Positions 1-8,790 of a DNA stretch of 64,000 bases are shown in pieces. Below the pieces are notes generated by a model. That model was given only the letters and a program-made list of their open reading frames with translations, searched no databases and was not told where the DNA came from. The DNA is taken from NCBI GenBank assembly GCA_000687655.1, contig JHWR01000007.1:62001-126000 (forward strand). The letters run 5' to 3'. The stretch's first letter is position 1, and each line of letters starts with the position of its first letter. This DNA is from Lachnospiraceae bacterium YSB2008 (GTDB lineage: Bacteria; Bacillota; Clostridia; Lachnospirales; Lachnospiraceae). The position numbers were made by a program, and so were the translations under genes.

Positions 1-1906
1 TGAGATTCCGGTTGTTGCGGACAGCTATGTAGATAAAGAATTCGGAACAGGATGTGTTAAGATAACACCTGCTCATGACCCTAACGACTTTGAGGTTGGT
101 AAGCGTCATGATCTTCCTGAGATAAACATCATGAATGATGATGCTACCATCAACTGCCCTGGAACAAGATATGACGGTATGGATCGTTATGAGGCAAGAA
201 AGGCAGTTCTCGAGGATCTCGAGGCACAGGGACTTCTTGTAAAGACGGTTCCTCATACCCATATGGTAGGAACTCACGACAGATGTAAGACTACAGTAGA
301 ACCGCTCATCAAGCCACAGTGGTTCGTAAAGATGAGTGAGATGATAGTTCCTGCAAGAAAGGCTGTCGAAGAAGGAAAGCTCAAGCTTGTTCCTGAAAGA
401 ATGAACAAGGTTTATTATAACTGGATAGATAACATACGTGACTGGTGTATATCACGTCAGCTCTGGTGGGGACACAGGATTCCTGCATGGTACTGCCAGG
501 ACTGCGGCGAGATAGTTGTTGATATGGAAGCACCATCAGTATGTCCTAAGTGTGGCGGCACACATCTTAGGCAGGATGAAGATACACTTGATACATGGTT
601 CTCATCAGCACTCTGGCCTTTCTCAACTGTAGGCTGGCCTGATACTGATTCAGAGGATTATAAGTATTTCTTCCCTACAGATGTACTTGTTACCGGTTAT
701 GACATTATATTCTTCTGGGTTCTCAGAATGGTATTCTCATCCATAGAGCAGACAGGTGAAATTCCGTTCCATACAGTTCTTTTCCACGGACTTGTAAGAG
801 ATGAACAGGGTCGTAAGATGAGTAAGTCCCTCGGAAATGGAATCGATCCGCTCGAGGTTATCGAAAGCCACGGCGCAGATGCACTCCGTTTCATGCTCAT
901 AACAGGAAATGCGCCTGGTAATGACATGAGATTCATCTGGGACAGACTTGATGCAAGCCGAAATTTCGCAAATAAAATCTGGAATGCTTCACGTTTCATC
1001 ATGATGAACATGGACACCGCAAAGGAAAAGGGCATAACAGATGAAATGATAGAGAACGTTACATTTGCAGACCTTACCCCTGCTGACAGATGGATCATAG
1101 CAAAGGCAAATACTCTGGTTCGTGATGTTACAGATAATATGGAGAAGTACGAACTCGGTATAGCAGCTGATAAGATTCATGATTTCCTCTGGGATGAGTT
1201 CTGTGACTGGTACATAGAGATGGTTAAGCCAAGACTCTGGAGCGATACTGATACTACCAAGGCGGCAGCGCTCTATACACTCCGCGAGGTTCTTTCTATA
1301 GGACTCAAGCTGCTCCATCCATATATGCCATTCGTAACAGAAGAGATTTACTGCACACTTACGGGCGATGAGTCCATTATGATAGCTCCATGGCCGGTTT
1401 ACAGCGAGGAGAGGAACTTCGAGAAGGAGTCAAATGATGTTGATATCATCAAGGAAGCTGTAAGGGCTATAAGAACAGTAAGAGCTGACATGAATGTTCC
1501 GCCTTCAAGAAAGGCTGCAGTTTATGTTGTATCTGAGAAGGAAGAGATAAGGAGAGTCTTTGAGGAAAGTAAGACCTTCTTCAGTACTCTCGGATATGCA
1601 AGTGAGGTTATTATCAGAGAAAACAAGGATGGCATAGGTGATGATGCAGTTTCTGCGGTAATCCATAACGCAGTAATGTATATTCCTCTTGCTGAGCTTG
1701 TTGATATAGACAAGGAGCTCGAGAGACTCGACAAAGAGAAGAAGAGACTCGAAGGTGAAATCAAGAGAGGTGAAGGAATGCTCGGTAATCCTAACTTCAC
1801 CGGTAAAGCTCCTGCTGAGAAAGTTGAGGCAGAGAGAGCAAAGCTTGCCAAGTACAAGGAAACCTATGAACAGGTCCTTCAGCGTATAGAACAGATGAAG
1901 GCATAG
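1..1906 (+). CDS. valS: valine--tRNA ligase, C-terminal part (5' end outside window)
   Basis: Charges tRNA-Val with valine in the cytoplasm. The reading frame is open from base 2, so the N-terminal part with the HIGH motif lies to the left. Visible are the end of the editing domain (KITPAHDPNDFEVG), a four-cysteine zinc-ribbon-like insert (CQDC...CPKC, about 490-580), the catalytic KMSKS loop (KMSKS at 815-829), the helical anticodon-binding domain and a C-terminal basic coiled coil (from about 1700) typical of bacterial ValRS. The next gene follows within about 20 bases, so valS probably shares its transcript. Identity is secure; only the missing start is open. Confidence 0.97.
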   Translation, partial: EIPVVADSYVDKEFGTGCVKITPAHDPNDFEVGKRHDLPEINIMNDDATINCPGTRYDGMDRYEARKAVLEDLEAQGLLVKTVPHTHMVGTHDRCKTTVEPLIKPQWFVKMSEMIVPARKAVEEGKLKLVPERMNKVYYNWIDNIRDWCISRQLWWGHRIPAWYCQDCGEIVVDMEAPSVCPKCGGTHLRQDEDTLDTWFSSALWPFSTVGWPDTDSEDYKYFFPTDVLVTGYDIIFFWVLRMVFSSIEQTGEIPFHTVLFHGLVRDEQGRKMSKSLGNGIDPLEVIESHGADALRFMLITGNAPGNDMRFIWDRLDASRNFANKIWNASRFIMMNMDTAKEKGITDEMIENVTFADLTPADRWIIAKANTLVRDVTDNMEKYELGIAADKIHDFLWDEFCDWYIEMVKPRLWSDTDTTKAAALYTLREVLSIGLKLLHPYMPFVTEEIYCTLTGDESIMIAPWPVYSEERNFEKESNDVDIIKEAVRAIRTVRADMNVPPSRKAAVYVVSEKEEIRRVFEESKTFFSTLGYASEVIIRENKDGIGDDAVSAVIHNAVMYIPLAELVDIDKELERLDKEKKRLEGEIKRGEGMLGNPNFTGKAPAEKVEAERAKLAKYKETYEQVLQRIEQMKA

Positions 1907-1925
1907 ATAAAAGGATGTGGCAAAA

Positions 1926-3983
1926 GTGAAAGAAGAAAGAGAATTAAGAGGTATAATCAGATATCTTATAATAGTGTCATTTGTCGTGGGACTTGTGATG
2001 CTTATTCTGTGTCTGCTGAGATTCGATAAGGATTCGGCGACTGATATTGCCATGATGGTATTTCTTGCAATATACCTTATATCTGCAGTGGTAGCATTTA
2101 TCAAACTTAAGCCTATACTTAATTCGTCACTTCTTGACTTTTCAGTAAAACAGGGAAGGGTACAGAGAGAACTTCTGTATGAGTTCTCAGTTCCTTATGC
2201 CCTTCTTGACACAGATGGCAAACTCATGTGGGGAAATCACAGATTCCGTGATCTTATAGGAGTCAGTGAGAAGAAGACCCTGAGAAGAAGTCTGGATGAT
2301 TATTTTACAAATATAGATATGGGATTCCTGGATGATCTTGAGGATGAAGATGAAGTAAGTGTCAATCTGGCTTACGAAGACAGAACTTACAGTATTCTCT
2401 TCAAGACAGTAAATGTAGCGGAAACATGGAACGAAGGCGATGAGATGGTCGAAAGTGATGACGACATACTCATAGCCATGTATATGTTTGATTCAACAGA
2501 ACTCAACCGTTACATCAAGGAATGTTATGATCAGAAACTCATAGCAGGTCTTCTGTACATTGATAACTATGATGAAGTTATGAACTCTATGGAGGATGTT
2601 AAGCAAACAGTTCTCACGGCTCTGATCGACAGAAAGATCAATATGTATCTTGCCAACATAGACGCCATAACAAAGAGACTTGAGAATGACAAATACTTCT
2701 TCGTTTTCAGGCAGCAGTACATGGATGCCCTTATGAAAGATAAGTTCTCGATACTTCAGGATGTTAAGAATATCAATGCCGGAAATGAAATAAGAGCTAC
2801 ACTCAGTATAGGAATTGGACAGGGCTATGAGAGATTCACCGATTCATTTGAAGCTGCAAAGGTAGCTATAGGCCTTTCACTTGGACGAGGCGGTGACCAG
2901 GTTGCTATAAAGAACGGTGACCTTATCAATTATGTCGGCGGTAAGAGCGCCGGTATCGAGAAGACGACAAGAGTTAAGGCGAGAGTTAAGGCTCAGGCCT
3001 TTGAAGAACTTCTTGAAAGCAAGGACAAGGTTCTCATCATGGCTCATCAGAGACCGGATGCGGACGCTTTCGGTTCTGCTGTCGGAATCTACAGGCTTGT
3101 TACCACTCTTGGCAAGAAGGCTTATATTATATTAAATGATATTACACCGGCTATAGAGCCTATAGTCAGTACATTTACAAATAACAGTATATACGAGGAC
3201 ATGCTCATCAATAACGAGCAGGCTCTCCAGATGGTTACACCAAGCACATTGCTCGTAATCTGCGACGTTAACCGTCCGAGCATGACAGAGTGCGAGGAGA
3301 TCATAGGCAGGGTATCGAATCTTGTTGTATTTGACCACCACAGACAGTCAAATGAAGCTATAACAAATGCAACGCTTTCTTATATCGAGCCTTTCGCTTC
3401 ATCGGCATGTGAGATGATCACAGAGATGTTCCAGTATATCTCTGTTAAGCCGAAGATAAGACCGGTTGAGGCGGATGCCATGTATATGGGCATACTTATA
3501 GATACAGATAACTTCCTGAACAAGACAGGTGTCCGTACATTTGAGGCGGCTTCTTACCTCAGAAACAGCGGCGCTGATATTACGAGAGTAAGGAAGATGA
3601 TGAGAAGCAAGCTGGACGATCTGAAGGACAGAGCACAGGGTATAAGCAATGCAGAGATTTATCGCGATGCCTATGCTATATCTTATGTTGATGCTGAACC
3701 GAATCAGAAGACCGCACCTACGGTTGCAGCGGCCAAGGTTGCAAATGAACTCCTCGGAGTTGAGAATGTCAAGGCATCCTTTGTTGTTACAGAGGCAAAT
3801 GGAGTGCTTTATGTATCAGCACGTTCAATCGGCGATGTAAACGTTCAGGTTATTATGGAGAAATGGAGTGGCGGCGGCCACGCAAATATAGCCGGAGCAC
3901 AGCTCAGGGATAAGAGCAAAGAGGCTTTCATAGCAGAGCTTAAAGTGGTGCTTTCGGAAATGGAATTGGAAGGAGATATATAA
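1926..3983 (+). CDS. gdpP: GdpP-like cyclic-di-AMP phosphodiesterase (PAS / degenerate GGDEF / DHH-DHHA1)
   Basis: Membrane phosphodiesterase expected to hydrolyse c-di-AMP to pApA. In order: two membrane helices (about residues 10-60), a PAS-like segment (about 75-135), a degenerate GGDEF domain (about 170-300), and a DHH phosphoesterase domain with HQRPDADAFGS (H374, D378, D380) and VVFDHH (D470-H472), then DHHA1 with GGGHANIAGA near residue 650. All catalytic metal ligands look intact. I chose the GTG at 1926 because the AAAAGGA at 1909-1915 is correctly spaced for it; the GTG at 1917 sits only one base after that site. The stop abuts the ATG of rplI, so the genes are translationally linked. 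The GdpP-rplI-dnaB order is common in Firmicutes. Confidence 0.93.
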   Translation: MKEERELRGIIRYLIIVSFVVGLVMLILCLLRFDKDSATDIAMMVFLAIYLISAVVAFIKLKPILNSSLLDFSVKQGRVQRELLYEFSVPYALLDTDGKLMWGNHRFRDLIGVSEKKTLRRSLDDYFTNIDMGFLDDLEDEDEVSVNLAYEDRTYSILFKTVNVAETWNEGDEMVESDDDILIAMYMFDSTELNRYIKECYDQKLIAGLLYIDNYDEVMNSMEDVKQTVLTALIDRKINMYLANIDAITKRLENDKYFFVFRQQYMDALMKDKFSILQDVKNINAGNEIRATLSIGIGQGYERFTDSFEAAKVAIGLSLGRGGDQVAIKNGDLINYVGGKSAGIEKTTRVKARVKAQAFEELLESKDKVLIMAHQRPDADAFGSAVGIYRLVTTLGKKAYIILNDITPAIEPIVSTFTNNSIYEDMLINNEQALQMVTPSTLLVICDVNRPSMTECEEIIGRVSNLVVFDHHRQSNEAITNATLSYIEPFASSACEMITEMFQYISVKPKIRPVEADAMYMGILIDTDNFLNKTGVRTFEAASYLRNSGADITRVRKMMRSKLDDLKDRAQGISNAEIYRDAYAISYVDAEPNQKTAPTVAAAKVANELLGVENVKASFVVTEANGVLYVSARSIGDVNVQVIMEKWSGGGHANIAGAQLRDKSKEAFIAELKVVLSEMELEGDI

Positions 3984-4433
3984 ATGAAGGTTATACTCTT
4001 AACAGATGTTAAATCACTTGGAAAGAAGGGTGATATAGTAGAGGTGAACAGCGGATATGCCCGTAATTTCGTGCTTCCGAAGAAACTCGGAGTAGAGGCA
4101 ACAAGCAAGGCACTGAATGATCTTAAGCTCCAGAAGCAGAATGATGATAAGATTGCTGCTGAGAAGCTGGCAGAGGCAAAGGACCTGGCTGCAAGGCTCG
4201 AAAAGACAAAGGTTAAAGCTGTTATCAAGGTAGGCGAGGGTGGAAGAACCTTCGGTTCAATATCTTCAAAGGAAATTGCCGAGATACTCAAGAAGCAGGA
4301 AAACATAAACGTTGATAAGAAGAAGATAGTTGTTAAGGATGCCATCAAGGCAGTGGGTGAATATACAGTTCAGGTTAAACTTCATCCGGAAGTTACAGCA
4401 GATCTTAGGCTCAGTGTAGAAGGCGAGAAATAG
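3984..4433 (+). CDS. rplI: 50S ribosomal protein L9
   Basis: Structural protein of the large ribosomal subunit that binds 23S rRNA. The N-terminal signature of L9 is present (MKVILLTDVKSLGKKGDIVEV, then GYARNFVLPK), followed by the long connecting helix and the C-terminal domain (GRTFGSISSKEI). Its 149 residues match the usual length. The start follows the gdpP stop directly, with AAGGAGAT upstream inside gdpP. dnaB begins six bases after the stop. Confidence 0.97.
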   Translation: MKVILLTDVKSLGKKGDIVEVNSGYARNFVLPKKLGVEATSKALNDLKLQKQNDDKIAAEKLAEAKDLAARLEKTKVKAVIKVGEGGRTFGSISSKEIAEILKKQENINVDKKKIVVKDAIKAVGEYTVQVKLHPEVTADLRLSVEGEK

Positions 4434-4439
4434 ATTCGT

Positions 4440-5771
4440 ATGGAAGATAATGTAGTTACAAGAAAAATGCCTCACAGTGACGAGGCTGAGCAGGCAGTCA
4501 TCGGTTCCATGCTCATGGACCGTGAAGCTGTCATAGAGATCAGCGATTCACTGACGAGGGAGGATTTCTATAATCCTCAATATGGACTGCTGTACGAGAC
4601 GATGGTTGAGCTTCACAGAGCGGGCAAGGCAGTTGACGTCCTTACTCTTTCGGAGAGGCTTAAGCAGAAGGGCGCACCTGAAGAGATCGGCAGCATTACA
4701 TTTATAAGCAATATAGTTGCAAATGTACCGACTTCAGCAAATGTAAAGCAATATGCTGAATTAGTTAGAGATAACAGTATAATGAGACGCCTTATTAAGG
4801 TTTCTGAAGATACGGCCAAGGATTGTTATTTAGCTTCTGAGGATGTAGGAAACATACTGGATAAGGCTGAACAGGATATATACAAGCTTTCTCAGTCAAG
4901 GTCGGGTTCGGGTGACTTCACACCTATGAAGGATATAGTTGTTGATGTTCTGACCGAGATAGAAGAGGCCAGCAGAAATAAGGGCAGAATAAACGGTCTT
5001 CCGACAGGCTTCACTGATCTTGACAATATGCTCACAGGTATGCACGGAGGAGAACTTCTTCTCGTTGCTGCCAGACCTTCCATGGGTAAGACGGCATTTG
5101 TCCTTAATATAGCCCATTACGTTACCGTGAAGAAGAAGGTCCCTGCAGTTATATTCTCGCTCGAGATGGGTCAGGAACAGCTCGTCAGCAGACTTCTTGC
5201 CATAGATTCCAGAGTTGAGGCTCAGAACCTTAAGACAGGAAGCGTAAATGACGGTGACTGGGACAGTATCATAGAAAGTTCTGAGAATCTTGCAAATGCA
5301 CCGCTCTTTATAGATGATGATTCAAGTGTAACTCTTGGAGATCTGAGATCTAAATGCCGTAAGCTCAAGCAGTCACATGATATAGGACTTATCATTATTG
5401 ACTACCTCCAGCTTATGAGCCCTGCGAGGGCTGTTGAGTCGAGACAGCAGTTCATTTCCGATATGTCCAGAGGACTTAAGGGCGTGGCTAGAGAGCTGAA
5501 TGTGCCTGTAATAGCGCTGTCGCAGCTTAACAGAGCAGTTGACTCAAGAACAGATCATAAACCTGTACTTGCAGATCTCCGTGAATCCGGTGCCATAGAG
5601 CAGGATGCGGACGTTGTTATGTTCATTTATAGGGATGAATACTATAATAAAGATACAGAGAAGCCGGGAACGGCTGAGATAATAGTGGCTAAGCAGAGAA
5701 ATGGTGCGGTCGGCTCCATCGATCTCGCATGGCAGAGTAAGTATACTATGTTCTCGAACCTGGCAAAATAA
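4440..5771 (+). CDS. dnaB: replicative DNA helicase
   Basis: Hexameric helicase that unwinds DNA ahead of the replisome. The N-terminal primase-interaction domain (residues 10-110, PHSDEAEQAVIGSML) is followed by a RecA-type motor with Walker A ARPSMGKT (K217), Walker B (LIIIDYLQLM), the QLNRAVDSR element and the arginine-finger region near GSIDLAWQ. The 443 residues are normal. It is the last gene of the valS-gdpP-rplI-dnaB run and is closed by a bidirectional terminator at 5774-5799. Confidence 0.97.
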   Translation: MEDNVVTRKMPHSDEAEQAVIGSMLMDREAVIEISDSLTREDFYNPQYGLLYETMVELHRAGKAVDVLTLSERLKQKGAPEEIGSITFISNIVANVPTSANVKQYAELVRDNSIMRRLIKVSEDTAKDCYLASEDVGNILDKAEQDIYKLSQSRSGSGDFTPMKDIVVDVLTEIEEASRNKGRINGLPTGFTDLDNMLTGMHGGELLLVAARPSMGKTAFVLNIAHYVTVKKKVPAVIFSLEMGQEQLVSRLLAIDSRVEAQNLKTGSVNDGDWDSIIESSENLANAPLFIDDDSSVTLGDLRSKCRKLKQSHDIGLIIIDYLQLMSPARAVESRQQFISDMSRGLKGVARELNVPVIALSQLNRAVDSRTDHKPVLADLRESGAIEQDADVVMFIYRDEYYNKDTEKPGTAEIIVAKQRNGAVGSIDLAWQSKYTMFSNLAK

Positions 5772-5773
5772 AA

Positions 5774-5799
5774 AACGCGCCTTATGGCGCGTTCTTTAT
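5774..5799. terminator. bidirectional rho-independent terminator
   Basis: Perfect 8-bp GC-rich stem (AACGCGCC 5774-5781 and GGCGCGTT 5786-5793, loop of 4). An A-run precedes it and a T-rich run follows, so it can end both dnaB (+) and the convergent CARF-nuclease gene (-). Confidence 0.85.
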
Positions 5800-5802
5800 T
5801 TT

Positions 5803-7065
5803 TTAGTTGCCCTGGATTCGGATGAGTTTTGACAGGAGCGCTTCGTCGCTCATGCTGTATACATCATCGATGACCCAGATATGCATATCCTTGGCACGCT
5901 GTTTGAAATAACTTGTACCGGACGGGTTTTTGTCCACTGGACAGGCCATTATAAGAATCTTTTTGGCGTAGTTTCCGCCGAAACGTCTGGTAATAGTTTG
6001 GAGCTCATGAAGGGCGTTGCTGTTTGCACGTCCGCTCTTGCAGGATATGAAAGTTGGAACAACACCGCGCATGAGGATTACATCAATTTCATTTATGGTA
6101 TCAACTGACTGATAATAGTTTGATGTATAATCAAAGCCCCGGTCACTTCCTGTGTAATCAACGAGAGATATATTTCCCATTTCATCATAAGTATAGGTCT
6201 TGCCATCCCAGTCGATTACTGCTCCGATGACTGCATCATTGAAGGTGCGGCTTCTGGTTGCAACTTCATATATATGTAATTCGAGTATATTTCCGGTCTT
6301 TGTAACAACATGACGTATCATATTGTTTTTGAATCTGAAGGATATACTCTTTTTCATTACAGAATAATCCTTGAGTACATTTATCTGGTTCAGTCTGTTG
6401 AAGAGCTCGGCTGCATCTCCCAGTGTTGATTTAGGGAGTGTGTAGAGTCCTGTTTCATCAGGCTGATTGGATTTAATGCATTCTTCTATAACAGAGCAGT
6501 ATTTGGTCCATCTGGCACGAAGTGAGCAGGATACCTTCCATATGGCTCTGACGTCATTTCTGAAATCATCCGAGAATTTCCATGTAGAAATGGTTCCCGT
6601 GAGAGGAGTAAGTGAACCGCCGTGCAGAATCATGTTGTCTTCAACAGAAAGCTGTATAGGCTCATAGGTACGGCTTGGTTTACCGCCCTCGGTCATTCGT
6701 ATCTCAACACTTGTAAATGGATCGATTCGGAGAGTGCTGAGCTTTCTGGTCGCGCTGACAAAGCCGAAAGCCATGAGTATAAGCTCGCCGCCGCCGGAAA
6801 GCTCATATTCCGCGTTCGGGTAAGTATCAGCAATATTGTTGATAGTATTGATGATGAAGTCAAAATCGTCACGAGGAACTTCAACGAACTTGAACTCCGT
6901 GTTTGGAGAAAGCTTGTCCCTGAATTTCTTAAGACTCTCAATCTTCCTGGTGATCATGTCATGCTTATGACCAAGATAGATGATCAGGTCAGGCTTGTAC
7001 TTGAGAAGAACCATGACGTTCTCAAGGGCTTCATTTGAAAAAAACTCTACATATACTCGTTCCAT
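5803..7065 (-). CDS. CARF-domain / PD-(D/E)xK nuclease, Card1/DUF1887 family
   Basis: The 420 residues have the Card1 (DUF1887) layout. The N-terminal Rossmann-like CARF domain (about 1-150) has the ligand-loop motif LSGGGE (residues 89-94), where relatives bind cyclic tetra-adenylate. A winged-helix-like middle (about 180-260) leads to a C-terminal restriction-endonuclease fold with NEIDV (E326, D328) and FISCK (K343). Family members characterised so far are nucleases switched on by cyclic oligoadenylates made by type III CRISPR Cas10. The acidic residue of the usual D-ECK motif is Ser341 here (SCK), so metal binding may differ. No cas gene or CRISPR array lies in the 64 kb. It follows the SDR gene on the minus strand with a 64-base gap and may be co-transcribed. 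The family call is strong; activator and target are unknown. Confidence 0.82.
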   Translation of the reverse strand: MERVYVEFFSNEALENVMVLLKYKPDLIIYLGHKHDMITRKIESLKKFRDKLSPNTEFKFVEVPRDDFDFIINTINNIADTYPNAEYELSGGGELILMAFGFVSATRKLSTLRIDPFTSVEIRMTEGGKPSRTYEPIQLSVEDNMILHGGSLTPLTGTISTWKFSDDFRNDVRAIWKVSCSLRARWTKYCSVIEECIKSNQPDETGLYTLPKSTLGDAAELFNRLNQINVLKDYSVMKKSISFRFKNNMIRHVVTKTGNILELHIYEVATRSRTFNDAVIGAVIDWDGKTYTYDEMGNISLVDYTGSDRGFDYTSNYYQSVDTINEIDVILMRGVVPTFISCKSGRANSNALHELQTITRRFGGNYAKKILIMACPVDKNPSGTSYFKQRAKDMHIWVIDDVYSMSDEALLSKLIRIQGN

Positions 7066-7129
7066 ATCATACCCTCGCGTGTTTACTACGTATCATTAAT
7101 AACAATGAGAATGTACAGTTTATATATGT

Positions 7130-7867
7130 TTACAGCATCCACCCGCCATCTACAGTGATGATCTGGCCCGTCATATATGTAGGGGCCTTGGAGAGGAGGA
7201 GGATAGTTTCAGCTATCTCGGAAGGTGTGGCAATGCGATTGGCAGGGATTTCGTCGATTATTGATGCAATATCTTCCTTTGAATACATGCGGTTCATATC
7301 TGTATCAACGAAACCCGGAGCGATTGCGTTAACTGAGATTCCGCTTGGAGCCAGTTCCTTTGCAAGTGCTTTGGTAAATGTATTCACAGCGCCTTTTGCA
7401 GCGGAATATGCTGCTTCACAGGAGGCACCGTGTTCTCCCCATATTGAAGAAATATTGATGATCCTGCCTTTTTGCTCTTTGACCATGTAAGGAATCACCA
7501 TCCTGGTCATAAGGAATACACTGTCAAGATCAGAATTCATAAGGGTTCTCCAGTCGTCATAGCTCATATCCTGAAGAAGACCTGTATAAGCCATCCCGGC
7601 ATTATTGATAAGAAGCTCCGGAATGAGATTATTCTCATCAATATGATTTTTTATGGCATCAGATGTTTGCTCATCACCTGCATTTCCAACAAATGTCGAT
7701 ACATTTATATGGTAGTTTTCCAGAAGGAGAGTTTTCAATTCCAGAAGGAGATCTTCATTTTTATTACAGGTAAGAATCATACTCCTGAAATCGCCAAGAG
7801 ATGCCAGTTTTATCGCGGTTTCACGGCCTATACCCCTTGATGCACCTGTGATTATGACTGTTTTCAT
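7130..7867 (-). CDS. SDR-family oxidoreductase (FabG/YmfI-like)
   Basis: NAD(P)-dependent short-chain dehydrogenase/reductase of 245 residues. The cofactor motif TGASRGIG (7-14), the NNAG motif (88-91) and the catalytic set N111, S140, Y154, K158 (YSAAK) are complete. The C-terminal GFVDTDM and TGQIITVDGG elements fit the FabG group. It could be a 3-oxoacyl-ACP reductase or the EF-P 5-aminopentanone reductase (YmfI) common in Firmicutes; no fatty acid genes are nearby to decide, and I favour the YmfI-type reading weakly. The RBS AAGAAGG lies just upstream of the ATG. The CARF-nuclease gene lies downstream on the same strand. Confidence 0.85.
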   Translation of the reverse strand: MKTVIITGASRGIGRETAIKLASLGDFRSMILTCNKNEDLLLELKTLLLENYHINVSTFVGNAGDEQTSDAIKNHIDENNLIPELLINNAGMAYTGLLQDMSYDDWRTLMNSDLDSVFLMTRMVIPYMVKEQKGRIINISSIWGEHGASCEAAYSAAKGAVNTFTKALAKELAPSGISVNAIAPGFVDTDMNRMYSKEDIASIIDEIPANRIATPSEIAETILLLSKAPTYMTGQIITVDGGWML

Positions 7868-7931
7868 AAGGGAATACCTTCTTAATGCTTGATTTTATAG
7901 TAATTTTAGCATATTATATCTTAATTGAAAA

Positions 7932-7958
7932 CAACTGTTCGGCATATATGAACAGTTG
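7932..7958. promoter_or_regulatory. inverted repeat in a divergent intergenic region
   Basis: Perfect 9-bp arms CAACTGTTC (7932-7940) and GAACAGTTG (7950-7958) with a 9-base spacer, between the divergent SDR gene and the LytR_C gene. No T-run follows and both genes start away from it, so an operator is likelier than a terminator. The binding protein is unknown. Confidence 0.5.
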
Positions 7959-7994
7959 AAACAATATGTTAATAATGCAGAAAGGAATATATAA

Positions 7995-8543
7995 ATGAAG
8001 AAGAGATCAGCGGGTGCTCTGTTTTTGGCAATGTTTCTCCGTGCAGTAGTTATAATACTGGCGATAGTAATAGTTGCGATGGGCGCAGTATTTGTAAAGC
8101 AGTATCTTAAGAATAAGTCAAATAAAGATGTTTCAAATGTAGATGAATCCGTACTTATAGATGATCAGGAGGATGAACTCCTTACTGCCACTCCGACCGA
8201 AGTGGCTACAGAAGCTCCTGAGGGCGGAAATGAAGATGTGGCATCCTCAAAGGATCTGACTATAGCTGTACTTAATGCAACAGATGTCGGTGGACTTGCC
8301 GGAAAATGGACCGATAAGCTTAAGGCTGAAGGATATACAGATGTTTTCCCTGCTAACTATTATGCTAAGTCCGATATCACAGTTATCTGTGTGGAATCAG
8401 AGGGACAGGGCGAAGATCTTAAGAAGTATTTCCCAGGTTCATATATACAGGTAAGAAGGCTTGACAGTGGTGCTACAGATGCCACTATAGAAGGTACTGA
8501 AATCTTCATAGTTATCGGAAAAACTGATACAGAAGTTAATTAA
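7995..8543 (+). CDS. membrane-anchored LytR_C-domain protein
   Basis: 182 residues: a short cytoplasmic basic start, one membrane helix (about 10-33), an acidic/Thr-rich linker (about 45-85), and a LytR cell envelope-related C-terminal domain (LytR_C, about 90-180) beginning LTIAVLNATDVGGLAGKW. The domain is found outside the membrane, at the C terminus of wall-polymer ligases or alone as here; its exact function is not known. RBS GAAAGGAA precedes the ATG. The gene stands alone between an inverted repeat and a hairpin terminator. Confidence 0.82.
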   Translation: MKKRSAGALFLAMFLRAVVIILAIVIVAMGAVFVKQYLKNKSNKDVSNVDESVLIDDQEDELLTATPTEVATEAPEGGNEDVASSKDLTIAVLNATDVGGLAGKWTDKLKAEGYTDVFPANYYAKSDITVICVESEGQGEDLKKYFPGSYIQVRRLDSGATDATIEGTEIFIVIGKTDTEVN

Positions 8544-8572
8544 CATAATGTAACAATTGTAACAATTTTTAT

Positions 8573-8601
8573 GAAAGGTTCACATAAAAGTGAACCTTTT
8601 C
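8573..8601 (+). terminator. rho-independent terminator after the LytR_C gene
   Basis: Stem GAAAGGTTCAC (8573-8583) with GTGAACCTTTT (8590-8600), loop of 6, T-rich exit. Confidence 0.8.
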
Positions 8602-8790
8602 TATTCTTCTAAGACATAAAATTAGTAAAATGTAATAAGAATAATTTGTCACTAGTCAATCTTAACAAAAGTTTTCAAAAAGTTTTATGCAAATATAATA
8701 TGGTGTAAAAATTAAAAAAGATTTAAAATAGCGCTAGTGTTTTGTAAAAATAACGCAAATAGCTATATGTTTTTATAGGAGGAAATAAAA

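Noticed and set aside
1505-2104. 199-codon minus-strand frame over valS/gdpP
   Set aside because: It lies wholly opposite two confident genes and has no domain or RBS.
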